Source: Lachnospiraceae bacterium
Lineage (GTDB): Bacteria > Bacillota > Clostridia > Lachnospirales > Lachnospiraceae
Direction of reading: 5' to 3'
Length of the DNA stretch: 19,069 bases
Assembly: GCA_900766925.1 (NCBI GenBank)
Contig: CAAFXG010000145.1
Span: forward strand, 1 to 19,069
Shown: positions 5,799-13,612 of the stretch, piece after piece
How positions within the stretch are numbered: position 1 is the first letter of the stretch
Layout of the letters: each line of letters begins with the position of its first letter
Translations under genes and position numbers: made by a program
Notes under the pieces: generated by a model
What the model saw: only the letters and a program-made list of their open reading frames with translations
What the model was told of the DNA's origin: nothing
The model's database searches: none

Positions 5799-6830
5799 GT
5801 GGGGAGTGCTTTGGAGAATATAATAGAATTAAAGGGAATTACAAAAGAATTTAAGGTATTGAACAGACGAGAGGGATTAAAGGGAAGTTTCAAGGATTTA
5901 TTTTCCAGGGACTACAAAATCGTTCGGGCTGTTGATGATATATCGCTGTGTGTTAAACAGGGTGAAATGGTTGGTTTTCTGGGACCAAACGGAGCCGGAA
6001 AGTCAACTACCATTAAGATGATGACCGGTGTACTTGAACCCTCAGGAGGGGAGCTTATAGTAAATGACAGGGTTCCATACAAGAACAGGACGAAGAACTC
6101 GCAGGAAATAGGTGTAGTTTTTGGACAACGTTCTCAGCTGTGGTGGGCACTTCCCCTTGTGGAATCCTTTAAGCTGCTAAAGGATATTTATCAGATACCG
6201 CAAAAGGATTACGATGATATGATGGAGATGTATGGTTCACTGGTGAATATAGATGAGCTGCTACATAAGCCTGTCCGACAAATGTCACTTGGACAGAGGA
6301 CGTTAAGCGACATTCTGGCTGCATTTTTGCATAATCCGAAGATTGTTTTTCTGGATGAGCCAACCATTGGACTTGATGTTTCTATGAAGAGTAAAATCAG
6401 GGATTTAATACGGGAGCTCAACAGACAAAAGAATACAACGGTAATTCTGACAACTCATGATATGGGGGATGTGGATGCTCTGTGTGAGAGAATTGTCATT
6501 ATTGACAAGGGTAAATTGCTTTATGATAACGATATAGAGCATCTTCGTAATTTCTTTGGTTCGTACAGAACGCTTAAGATAAGACCAAGAGAAGATATGT
6601 CGTATATAGTATCGGGATTATCGGAAGAGCTAAAGGAAATTGATGTTACTATATCAAATGATGATGAATGGATTTCGATTCTTGTTGACGAGGATAAAAT
6701 AAAGGTTATTGAGCTGTTGGCAATTATTCAGGAGAATCACAGTATCAAAGATATGCAGTTGGAGGAAATATCAACAGAGGAAGTAATCAGGAAGATTTAC
6801 GAGGAGGAGCCACAAGAAAAAAGTTCGTGA
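5799..6830 (+). CDS. ABC-2 transporter ATPase (COG4586-like)
   Basis: This 343-residue cytoplasmic ATPase should energise the two permeases encoded downstream. Walker A is GPNGAGKS at 62-69, followed by a Q-loop in VVFGQRSQLWW (106-116), the signature MSLGQRT near 162-168, Walker B IVFLDEP (182-188), the D-loop GLD and the switch His220. The sequence Q-R-S-Q-L-W-W and the two-permease arrangement point to the COG4586/4587/3694 group, whose substrate is generally unknown. The last 100 residues form an extra C-terminal regulatory domain. The start is GTG 5799, or TTG 5811 (giving MENIIELKG), which has GGGGAG 5 nt ahead and better matches family starts; I cannot choose firmly. Confidence 0.85.
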   Translation: MGSALENIIELKGITKEFKVLNRREGLKGSFKDLFSRDYKIVRAVDDISLCVKQGEMVGFLGPNGAGKSTTIKMMTGVLEPSGGELIVNDRVPYKNRTKNSQEIGVVFGQRSQLWWALPLVESFKLLKDIYQIPQKDYDDMMEMYGSLVNIDELLHKPVRQMSLGQRTLSDILAAFLHNPKIVFLDEPTIGLDVSMKSKIRDLIRELNRQKNTTVILTTHDMGDVDALCERIVIIDKGKLLYDNDIEHLRNFFGSYRTLKIRPREDMSYIVSGLSEELKEIDVTISNDDEWISILVDEDKIKVIELLAIIQENHSIKDMQLEEISTEEVIRKIYEEEPQEKSS

Positions 6831-6875
6831 TTGTAATTGGTTCATACAATTCATTTTATTGAGGAGGGGGCTTTG

Positions 6876-7679
6876 ATGAATCTTAAGAAGTACTTTGCAT
6901 TTACAAGAGCAGGAATTATGGAATGTGTAAATTACCGCCTGTCCCTTTTTGTTATGGTTATTGGCAATCTTTTATATTTGACGTTAATTTATTTCGTATG
7001 GAAGGCAATATTTGCTTCATCCGGGAGTGATGTTGTAAATGGCATGACCTTCGAGAGTACAATGATATATCTGGTCCTTGCAACAGCATTATTTAATTTT
7101 ATGGAGATGTACATAGTTTGGGAGATAGGAAGGGATGTTCAAAGCGGTAAAATTGCTTTGAATCTGCTTAAACCCATTGAGTATAAGAAGTATTTATTCT
7201 GGTGTGTTTCAGGCAGCTTTGTTGCTAATTTTGTATTCACCTTTCTGCCTACATTTTTCGTAGTGCTTTTAATAACAGGGGGGACAATAGCTATTGGTCT
7301 GAATCTGGTATACTTCATGATTGCAGTTATTTTAGCAGTTGTAATTAACTATAATATTGATTTTTTTATAGGAACAATATGCCTTTATACCGAGTCAATT
7401 TGGGGTATAAATGTAATGAAGCAGGCAGTTGTTATGCTTCTTTCCGGGGCAACTATACCGCTTGCGTTTTTTCCGGATGGAATGAGACGGGTAATCGATG
7501 TATTACCGTTTCGTGCAATATATGATACGCCGCTCACACTTTTACTTACAAAGAATCCCTCCATTGATTTAGTGGTGGAAAAGCTTGGTGTATCCTTAAT
7601 ATGGCTGATTGTTATGTCAGTTCTAAGTAATGTGTTCTGGAAGCTTTCACTTAGACAGATTACTGTGAATGGGGGGTAA
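6876..7679 (+). CDS. ABC-2 permease subunit (COG4587-like)
   Basis: This 267-residue integral membrane protein has about six hydrophobic segments and begins MNLKKYFAFTRAGIMECVNY. ATG 6876 is preceded by GGAGG at 6863-6867 (8-nt spacing); an in-frame TTG at 6837 adds 13 non-conserved residues and lacks a ribosome binding site. The segment N-L-L-K-P-I-E-Y after the second helix and P-L-A-F-F-P near residue 200 are typical of ABC2_membrane_6 proteins. It lies 45 nt after the ATPase and would form one half of a heterodimeric channel with the next gene product. Confidence 0.82.
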   Translation: MNLKKYFAFTRAGIMECVNYRLSLFVMVIGNLLYLTLIYFVWKAIFASSGSDVVNGMTFESTMIYLVLATALFNFMEMYIVWEIGRDVQSGKIALNLLKPIEYKKYLFWCVSGSFVANFVFTFLPTFFVVLLITGGTIAIGLNLVYFMIAVILAVVINYNIDFFIGTICLYTESIWGINVMKQAVVMLLSGATIPLAFFPDGMRRVIDVLPFRAIYDTPLTLLLTKNPSIDLVVEKLGVSLIWLIVMSVLSNVFWKLSLRQITVNGG

Positions 7680-7681
7680 AG

Positions 7682-8491
7682 ATGGAGCTCAAAAAACGAG
7701 GATTCAGTTTCTATTTCAAAATTTATTTCAAAATAATAGCCCAGGATATAAAAAGTAAAATGAGTTATAGGGCAGACTTCATAATTTCAACTCTTGGAAT
7801 GATTGCCACTAATATAGTAGGTTTCATAGCCTTCTGGTTGATGTTCAGAAAGTTTTCATCCATTAATGGATGGGGCTATTATGAGATGCTGTTTTTATAC
7901 GGATTTTCGCTTGTGGCAATAACGCCGACCCAGTGTCTGCTTGATAATAATTGGAATTTGAGACGATATGTGTACGATGGGGATTTTATAAAATATTGTT
8001 TCAGACCAATAAATCTGTTCTTCTATTATGAGTCGGAGATTTTCGACGTAAAGGGTCTTGGACAGTTGGCTTTTGGCATAGGAACAATAGTGTATTCGTG
8101 GTATAAGCTGGCACTTCCGGTTACCTTTGCAATGATATTTAAGCTTATAATCTTTTTGATAACGGCATCGCTTTTTATGATGGCTATGCAAAATGCAGCG
8201 GCTGCCACCTGCTTCTGGGTACAGAATTCGTTTTACATACTGGATTTATCATTAAAGCTTAAGGATTATGCAAAATACCCAGTGACAATTTACAATCCGG
8301 TATTCAGATTTGTATTTACCTTTATATTTCCGGTAGCCTTTATTGCATATTATCCAAGTCTGGTAATATTAAGACCGGATAAGATACCTGTGTTGTCGTG
8401 GCTATCGCCTTTAATAGGGGGAGTATTCTTCTACCTTAGCTACAAGCTGTGGATGAAGGGTGCATCGAAATATGATGGAAGTGGTTCCTGA
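7682..8491 (+). CDS. ABC-2 permease subunit (COG3694-like)
   Basis: This 269-residue permease starts 2 nt after the previous stop, so the two are almost certainly translationally coupled. It has about six hydrophobic segments. Family-type features are the F-x-I-S-T-L-G-M first helix, D-G-D-F-I-K-Y-C-F-R-P-I in the loop after helix 2, and the C-terminal YNPVFRFVFTFIFPVAFIAY. It differs clearly from the upstream permease, as expected for this two-permease group. Nothing in the neighbourhood (no kinase, no biosynthetic gene) points to the cargo. No strong terminator follows; only a weak AT pairing is seen around 8501-8535. Confidence 0.82.
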   Translation: MELKKRGFSFYFKIYFKIIAQDIKSKMSYRADFIISTLGMIATNIVGFIAFWLMFRKFSSINGWGYYEMLFLYGFSLVAITPTQCLLDNNWNLRRYVYDGDFIKYCFRPINLFFYYESEIFDVKGLGQLAFGIGTIVYSWYKLALPVTFAMIFKLIIFLITASLFMMAMQNAAAATCFWVQNSFYILDLSLKLKDYAKYPVTIYNPVFRFVFTFIFPVAFIAYYPSLVILRPDKIPVLSWLSPLIGGVFFYLSYKLWMKGASKYDGSGS

Positions 8492-8580
8492 TGGGGATTC
8501 GTTATTTATCAAAGATTGGAAATAAAAAAATAACAAATAAGGTTGTGTTTAATTTATTATAAAATAAAATTACATTGAGG

Positions 8581-8610
8581 TTGGAAATGCCTTGGTATGT
8601 GTGGTAATAT
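8581..8610 (+). promoter_or_regulatory. Possible promoter upstream of pilT
   Basis: TTGGAA (8581-8586) and TAATAT (8605-8610), 18 nt apart, lie in the 240-nt gap between the transporter and pilT, leaving a leader of about 115 nt. A perfect AAGGAGG at 8637-8643 in this leader precedes only a two-codon frame (ATG GTT TAA), and no other gene is visible. Confidence 0.4.
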
Positions 8611-8731
8611 AAAAGCGGAGGGTTATTTTATTAATAAAGGAGGCATGGTTTAAGTTTTGATGAACTAAGACATGTGTCCAACAAGTAACAAGGAGAAGAA
8701 ATAGGATAATTGGGTTGAAAGGAGAAACGAA

Positions 8732-9778
8732 ATGACTTTTAATGAATTAATTGCAAGAGCTAAGGAAGAGGACTGTTCGGACGTACACATTACAGTAGGT
8801 ACATCCATTGCGTTCAGAAAGTATGGAAAGCTGGAAATGCTTACACCTGTACCGAGTGCTAAGGAGTCGCAGGATCTTATTATGGAGATGCTGACAGAGT
8901 CTCAGAGAGCAGAGCTGTTTGCAGGTGAGGATTTGGATTTTGCCATGATGGTAGATGGCAAAACAAGAATAAGGGTAAATGTTTATCATCAGAGAAATAA
9001 CCTTGCGGCAACATGTCGTATCTTAAGAGATAAAATTCCGACATTTGAGGAGCTTGATGTACCTGATGTAATCAGAAAATTAATTAATGAGCCTAGAGGC
9101 CTTGTTCTTATTACAGGACCTACAGGTAGTGGTAAGACGACAACTCTTGCATCCATGATAAATTACGTTAATAAGAAGCAGGCTAAGCATGTAATGACAA
9201 TCGAAAACCCGATTGAGTACGTATATTATCATGAGAAATCAATGATTCACCAGAGAGAGGTAGGAAAGGACGTAGATTCATTTTCTAAGGCACTTCGTTC
9301 TTCGCTTCGTGAGGATCCGGATATTATTCTTGTTGGAGAAATGCGTGATTTTGAGACAATTAACTCAGCAATTACAGCGGCAGAGACCGGACACTTAGTT
9401 CTTTCGACACTTCATACAACGAGTGCACCACAGACAATTGAACGTATTATAGATGCATATCCGCCTCATGGTCAGGCACAGGTAAGAACTCAGCTGGCCA
9501 ATTTGTTAAGAGGTATAGTAACTCAGCAGCTTATTCCATTGGAGGATGGCACTGGAATGACTATTGCGACAGAGGTATTAATTAATACCGATGCTGTTGC
9601 CAATCAGATTCGAGAGAATAAGACACATCAGATTATTTCATCTATTCAGGCAGGAAAGTCTCTCGGTATGCATACCATGAACAGTGATTTGAAGCGTCTT
9701 GTAAGAGAACGTAAGATTTCTAATGAAACTGCTTTGAAGTACTGTTCAAGTGTTAAAGATTATGAAAGTCAAATGTAG
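8732..9778 (+). CDS. pilT: PilT-type twitching motility ATPase
   Basis: The 348-residue protein is a full-length retraction ATPase of type IV pili, expected as a cytoplasmic hexamer at the pilus base. It has the N-terminal PAS-like part with CSDVHITVG (15-23), Walker A GPTGSGKT (129-136), the Asp box TIENPIEY (156-163), Walker B DIILVGE (197-203) and the His box ending in STLHTT (225-230). The C-terminus keeps G-M-H-T-M-N-S-D-L but ends with KDYESQM. No ring-specific AIRNLIRE segment is visible, although S-S-I-Q-A-G-K occupies the matching place. AAAGGAG precedes the ATG. No other pilus gene is in the window, so pilB, pilC and pilin genes must lie elsewhere if pili are made. Confidence 0.92.
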   Translation: MTFNELIARAKEEDCSDVHITVGTSIAFRKYGKLEMLTPVPSAKESQDLIMEMLTESQRAELFAGEDLDFAMMVDGKTRIRVNVYHQRNNLAATCRILRDKIPTFEELDVPDVIRKLINEPRGLVLITGPTGSGKTTTLASMINYVNKKQAKHVMTIENPIEYVYYHEKSMIHQREVGKDVDSFSKALRSSLREDPDIILVGEMRDFETINSAITAAETGHLVLSTLHTTSAPQTIERIIDAYPPHGQAQVRTQLANLLRGIVTQQLIPLEDGTGMTIATEVLINTDAVANQIRENKTHQIISSIQAGKSLGMHTMNSDLKRLVRERKISNETALKYCSSVKDYESQM

Positions 9779-9817
9779 ATTTTTGACATGGAAATAAATG
9801 TATTTTTAATATTTTGG

Positions 9818-9867
9818 TTGCAATTTGGGTTAAAATGATATATTATCTTAGATAGGAACTTTTCCTA
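9818..9867 (+). promoter_or_regulatory. perR promoter with overlapping inverted repeat
   Basis: TTGCAA (9818-9823) and TATTAT (9841-9846) are 17 nt apart. Directly downstream, at the expected transcription start, lies TAGGAA-ctt-TTCCTA (9853-9867), a 15-nt inverted repeat. It is not the consensus Per box but is well placed for autorepression. A second, weaker pair starts with TTGACA at 9783. Confidence 0.5.
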
Positions 9868-9880
9868 ATAAGGAGGGGCT

Positions 9881-10279
9881 ATGGAGAGGAGAAATACAAT
9901 CCAGAGAGAGTGCGTCCTTAACGCTGTCAGAACACTCAGGAATCATGCCACAGCCGAAGATGTATATACATTGGTAACTAAGGAGCATCCTTCTATTGGC
10001 AAGGGAACGGTATATAGAAACCTTAACATACTGGTTCAGGAGGGTGAGATAACCAAGGTAGAGGTTCCGGGGGGACCGGATAGATTTGATCACACACTTG
10101 GAGAACATTACCATGTGAAGTGCGTGAAGTGCAATGGGATTTCTGACGTAGAAATTGACGAGATACCGGATTTGAATACCTGTATAAGTGATACTCATGG
10201 AATCCGGCTTCTTGGTTATGATATTTTGTTTAAGGGTATTTGTCCTGCTTGTCAGGAAAACTTGATAAAGGAGGTATAG
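9881..10279 (+). CDS. perR: PerR-type peroxide-sensing repressor (Fur family)
   Basis: The 132-residue protein has the Fur winged helix (T-A-E-D-V-Y at 24-29; G-K-G-T-V-Y-R-N-L-N-I-L as recognition helix, 40-51). The structural zinc site is C81-x2-C84 and C121-x2-C124. The regulatory metal ligands align with those of Bacillus PerR: His22, Asp70, His76, His78 and Asp89. The last position is Asp as in PerR, not Glu as in Fur, which supports peroxide sensing by histidine oxidation. The ribosome binding site AAGGAGGGG is strong. The gene ends 3 nt before the rubrerythrin fusion, and AAAGGAGG near its 3' end serves that gene. It is somewhat shorter than Bacillus PerR at the N-terminus. Confidence 0.85.
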   Translation: MERRNTIQRECVLNAVRTLRNHATAEDVYTLVTKEHPSIGKGTVYRNLNILVQEGEITKVEVPGGPDRFDHTLGEHYHVKCVKCNGISDVEIDEIPDLNTCISDTHGIRLLGYDILFKGICPACQENLIKEV

Positions 10280-10282
10280 CTA

Positions 10283-11509
10283 TTGGATAAAAAGGCAATA
10301 TATAAGTTAAGCTATGGCTTATTTGTACTAACAGCAAGAGAAGGTGATAAAGACAACGGCTGTATAGTTAATACTGCAATTCAGGCAGCTTCCACACCGA
10401 ATCAGTTAAGCGTATGTGTCAATAAGGCTAATTACACGCATGATATGATTATGCGAACAGGTGTATTTACGGTATCTGTAATAAGTCAGAACGCAGGCTT
10501 TGGTCTATTCAAGCACTTTGGATTCCAGTCAGGCAAAGACGTAAATAAGTTTGCGGATTTTACGGATTGTGCAAGGGGTGCTAATGGAATTTATTACATT
10601 ACAGAGGGAACTAATGCGTATATCTCTGTCAAGGTAGATAAAACTGAGGATTTAGGTTCTCATACGATGTTTATAGGTGAGATAACAGATATGGAGGTAT
10701 TAAGTGGTAATGCTTCCGTAACCTATGATTATTATTTGAATAATATTAAGCCTAAGCCACAGGCGGTAGGAACAACAGAAGATGGGCAGACGATATGGCG
10801 TTGCACGATATGTGGCTATGAGTATGTTGGAGAGGAATTGCCGGAGGACTTTATATGTCCGATATGTAAACATCCGGCTTCTGATTTTGAAAAAATTAAC
10901 AAGAAAATGGAGGAAAGAAAAATGGCAAAATGGGTATGTCCAGTATGTGGTTATGTTCATGAAGGAGATTCAGCACCGGATGAGTGTCCGGTATGTCACG
11001 TAAGTGGAGAAAAGTTTAATAAGGTTGAAGGCGAAATTACTCTTGCAGCAGAGCATGAGTTTGGTGTTTATGCTTCAACAGTTAAGAACAACAATGATAT
11101 CAGTGAAGAGGATAAGAAGTTTATCTTCGAGCAGCTCAAGGCTAATTTCGAAGGTGAGTGTTCAGAAGTAGGTATGTATCTCTGTATGGCAAGAGTTGCT
11201 TATCGTGAGGGTTATCCTGAGGTTGGTTCATACTGGGAGAAGGCAGCTTATGAAGAAGCTGAGCATGCAGCTAAATTTGCAGAGCTCCTTGGTTCTGAGT
11301 TAGAGGGTAATATGACAAGCTCAACAAAGAAGAATCTTGCATGGAGAGTAGATTGTGAGTACGGTGCTACAGCAGGTAAGGTTGAGCTGGCTAAGTGTGC
11401 TAAGAAGAACAACCTTGATGCAATCCATGACACAGTTCATGAGATGGCAAGAGATGAGGCTAGACATGGTAAGGCTCTTGAGGGATTACTTAAGAGGTAC
11501 TTTGGTTAA
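10283..11509 (+). CDS. Flavin reductase-rubredoxin-rubredoxin-rubrerythrin fusion
   Basis: The 408-residue protein has four domains. Residues 1-155 are a flavin reductase-like FMN-binding domain (YGLFVLTAREGD, GCIVNTAIQAAS, FGLFKHFGFQSG). Residues 170-205 are a rubredoxin (C174, C177, C192, C195). Residues 214-250 are a second, short rubredoxin (C219, C222, C235, C238). Residues 255-408 are a ferritin-like diiron domain with FEGECSEVGMY, AYEEAEHAAKFAE and ARDEARHGKAL. The first half equals high-molecular-weight rubredoxin (Hrb) and the second equals reverse rubrerythrin, a peroxidase. Electrons would pass from NAD(P)H or a partner through flavin and rubredoxins to reduce H2O2 or O2. The start is TTG 10283, with GGAGG at 10270-10274. 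An internal ribosome binding site and ATG occur at the junction. Co-transcription with perR supports a role in oxidative stress. Confidence 0.88.
   Translation: MDKKAIYKLSYGLFVLTAREGDKDNGCIVNTAIQAASTPNQLSVCVNKANYTHDMIMRTGVFTVSVISQNAGFGLFKHFGFQSGKDVNKFADFTDCARGANGIYYITEGTNAYISVKVDKTEDLGSHTMFIGEITDMEVLSGNASVTYDYYLNNIKPKPQAVGTTEDGQTIWRCTICGYEYVGEELPEDFICPICKHPASDFEKINKKMEERKMAKWVCPVCGYVHEGDSAPDECPVCHVSGEKFNKVEGEITLAAEHEFGVYASTVKNNNDISEEDKKFIFEQLKANFEGECSEVGMYLCMARVAYREGYPEVGSYWEKAAYEEAEHAAKFAELLGSELEGNMTSSTKKNLAWRVDCEYGATAGKVELAKCAKKNNLDAIHDTVHEMARDEARHGKALEGLLKRYFG
10909..10924 (+). promoter_or_regulatory. Internal ribosome binding site and start inside the fusion gene
   Basis: GGAGG (10909-10913) lies 8 nt before ATG 10922, in frame, encoding MAKWVCPVCGYVHEG. 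That is exactly how a free reverse rubrerythrin would begin. It could yield a separate 195-residue rubrerythrin besides the full-length protein. Confidence 0.55.
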
Positions 11510-11538
11510 GCATTAAGCCATGCAAAATGGTAAAAATA

Positions 11539-11575
11539 ACGCCCTGCAAGTTTACTTGTAAGGGCGTATATTTTT
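11539..11575 (+). terminator. Rho-independent terminator
   Basis: ACGCCCT (11539-11545) pairs with AGGGCGT (11561-11567); an inner CAAG/CTTG pairing extends the stem around a 4-nt loop. It is followed by ATATTTTT. It ends the perR-rubrerythrin unit. Confidence 0.8.
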
Positions 11576-11590
11576 GCTATTTTATACGGC

Positions 11591-11708
11591 GACAGCCGTC
11601 CGCATCGCAACCGATTGGTTGCGATGTGGGCAAGGCATAAGAAGTGTGTAGAAAGGTTGCAAGCCGTCCACTGACTCGAAGCGAAGCGTAGTATACTTGC
11701 TTGGCTGT
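11591..11708 (+). other. GC-richer foldable block, possible structured RNA or repeat
   Basis: The block holds a 13-bp stem, CCGCATCGCAACC (11600-11612) with GGTTGCGATGTGG (11617-11629) and a GATT loop, containing one G-U or mismatch position. An outer helix, ACAGCC (11592-11597) with GGCTGT (11703-11708), would close the whole block, and GCAAG (11659-11663) can pair with CTTGC (11696-11700). There is no T-run, so it is not a terminator. It contains no coding frame of note and ends 6 nt before a strong promoter. Confidence 0.4.
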
Positions 11709-11713
11709 TAAGC

Positions 11714-11742
11714 TTGACTATACTTACTGAAAAAAATATAAT
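11714..11742 (+). promoter_or_regulatory. Sigma-A-type promoter for the unknown two-gene cassette
   Basis: TTGACT (11714-11719) and TATAAT (11737-11742) are 17 nt apart, about 60 nt before the ATG at 11802. Confidence 0.7.
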
Positions 11743-11801
11743 ATTTATGTTATTATGAGGAAACAGATAATGATGGAGCTACTATAAAAAGGGAGGTTAC
11801 T

Positions 11802-12083
11802 ATGGTTTATTTCGACTACAAAGGTTTTGAAAAATTATATTATTCTTCAACAAGATATACGAAAAAGGAACAGTTGTCATATGATTTTCATACAGTTTGG
11901 TGGAAGACATTTGGTACGACAGATGGGTTTAATAACTATCCGACATATCCAAGAATAAGAGCTTTATGGACAGCACCAAATAAAAAAATAATAAAAACCA
12001 AGTTATTAGGACTTGGCCATAGTTCTCAAAGTATTGATTCGCTTTTTAAATTCTTTAAACAGTGGTTAGATGCACATAAGTAA
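11802..12083 (+). CDS. Hypothetical protein, 93 residues
   Basis: This small protein is rich in aromatic residues: YFDYKGFEKLYYSSTRY, HTVWWKTFGTTDGF and FKFFKQWLDAHK. It has no signal peptide or membrane helix and is basic. AAGGGAGG precedes the ATG by about 6 nt, and a near-consensus promoter lies 60 nt upstream, so expression is likely. It sits 22 nt ahead of the start of the broken large gene and is probably co-transcribed with it. I do not recognise the family. The pattern of a small plus a large unknown gene with low GC suggests an acquired pair such as an effector and its partner, but nothing in the sequence proves this. Confidence 0.6.
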   Translation: MVYFDYKGFEKLYYSSTRYTKKEQLSYDFHTVWWKTFGTTDGFNNYPTYPRIRALWTAPNKKIIKTKLLGLGHSSQSIDSLFKFFKQWLDAHK

Positions 12084-12105
12084 AAGAAAAAGGGGATGTA
12101 AGATA

Positions 12106-13566
12106 ATGGGATATTTTTCACAGGAGGAACAGCAATTTAATAATAAAAGGAATATTTTTACATAATTTCAAAAAGATAACATTATTTGATATTTCCGGCA
12201 ATGATGTAAAAGAAGTGTACACATATGAGTTTGGGCATAATTGTTGTCAAAAGTATGGTTCTGATTCTCATATTGAGTGCATATACATATTTGGCCCATT
12301 TGTGTATTTTTCAGAGACAGTAAAAAAGAAAGCTATGAGGCAATCAAATTCGTTAATATGTTGACTAAACAAGAGGGGATTTTGTGGCAGAGTAGCAAGG
12401 GTGATAATACATTTGACAATGAATTTAATAATACATATTTCAAACAGTGGGGACGTGAAAAGAGCATTGTTGAATCGCCATCAGTTGCACAGAAGGTTTC
12501 GTGTGAGTTTTTATATGCTAATAGTGCAAGGGTTATAGCCGGATTTACCGGTTGGAAGAAAAATAAAGATATTATTTCATAAATAATAAATATTGATTTT
12601 ACGAATAAGACATGGTGCATATATGATACCTTTGTGCTTGGGTACTCAGGAATTGGAAATAATTATCCTTCGGAAGAGGGCAGGTATGTTTTTTCGTTTG
12701 ATATGTCAATGGATGCCGTATGGGTAAAACAAGAGAAAAACAATATGAGTTTTTATTTAGGAAACGAAGTTGATAAATTACCAATAGATTGTTATGGAGA
12801 ATGGCCTGCAAGCAATGAATCATTTCATATTTCTTCTAGTTACTCAGAACATAAGTTTTATTTTGATGGCATATATGCATATGGGTTGAGAGCCGGACAA
12901 TTATGTCATCTTGGGCGAGATGGTATGGTAATAAAAGAAGAAAGGGTGGATTATTCTCGGTATGATTTATGGTGCTGGGGAGATTGGTATTTAGAGCCTG
13001 TATGTTTTGCAGATATGACAATGCAATTTTGTGGACGATTTTCGGAAAAGATAAGTGAAGATAGTATATCAGATGCAATAGCAAGAAGCGATTCAACGAA
13101 TGTTTCCAATCGTAAGGAAATAAGGAGTCAGAATGAGCAGGTAAATGGATTAGAAGAAAATAGTGACGATCCCGATAATATACATCGATTGACGCTTAAT
13201 GAATTTAGAACGATTGCCCCAAAGCTGGTCGGGGGACGAGAAGAATTGTTGGCATATAGAAAAGGTTTACCGCAGATGTGGGATTACAACGCATTTGTTG
13301 GTATCCTTCTTGGTTTACATGCAAGAAAATCTGGCGATATAGCAAGTGTTAACTTCGCATTTGGACAGGGTGATAACAATAAATCAGTAGACAAAAGATT
13401 TGATGAAAATGGTCTATGGGATATATTCTATAAATATAAGAAATCTGACGATAAAGACATATTGTTGAGTGAGGTTGAGGATGAGATTGTTTCTTGTGCT
13501 CCATCTTATAATGATATAAGGAAAAAATTTGATGAAGTACTTATTCGGTTACTGCAAAATAATTGA
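12106..13566 (+). pseudogene. Large unknown gene broken by two indels and a stop
   Basis: Three open stretches form one gene. ATG 12106 begins MGYFSQEEQQFNNKRN. At a T5 run (12155-12159) coding moves to the next frame, which reads ITLFDISGNDVKEVYTYEFG and SHIECIYIFGPFVYFSETVKK. At an A6 run (12322-12327) it returns to the first frame (ESYEAIKFVNMLTKQEG onward), and a TAA at 12580-12582 interrupts it. The frame then continues without a break through IDFTNKTWCIYDTF to 13566. One base too many in the T-run and one too few in the A-run restore a single frame; the rebuilt product is about 486 residues. The part after 12634 (310 codons from a GTG) has no ribosome binding site, which supports one original gene. 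No signal peptide, transmembrane helix or known motif was seen; the C-terminal 130 residues (from LTLNEFRTIAPKLVGG) look like a separate domain. Confidence 0.55.
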
Positions 13567-13612
13567 ATTTATTTTGAGGGAAGGTGTTTTTCTGATATTA
13601 CAGAAGAGATAG

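Noticed and set aside
9848..10198. 116-codon minus-strand frame opposite perR
   Set aside because: It lies antisense to a clear Fur-family gene with all metal ligands, and has no ribosome binding site or motif of its own.
10782..11003. 73-codon plus-strand frame inside the rubrerythrin fusion
   Set aside because: It is an out-of-frame reading of the rubredoxin domains, whose cysteines lie in the main frame.
11600..11629. The 13-bp stem-loop as a terminator of the rubrerythrin gene
   Set aside because: There is no T-run, and a complete terminator already exists at 11539-11575.
12634..13566. A separate 310-residue gene starting at GTG 12634
   Set aside because: There is no ribosome binding site, and the frame is open back to the TAA at 12580 with plausible coding sequence (IDFTNKTWCIYDTF). 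It fits better as the 3' part of one broken gene.
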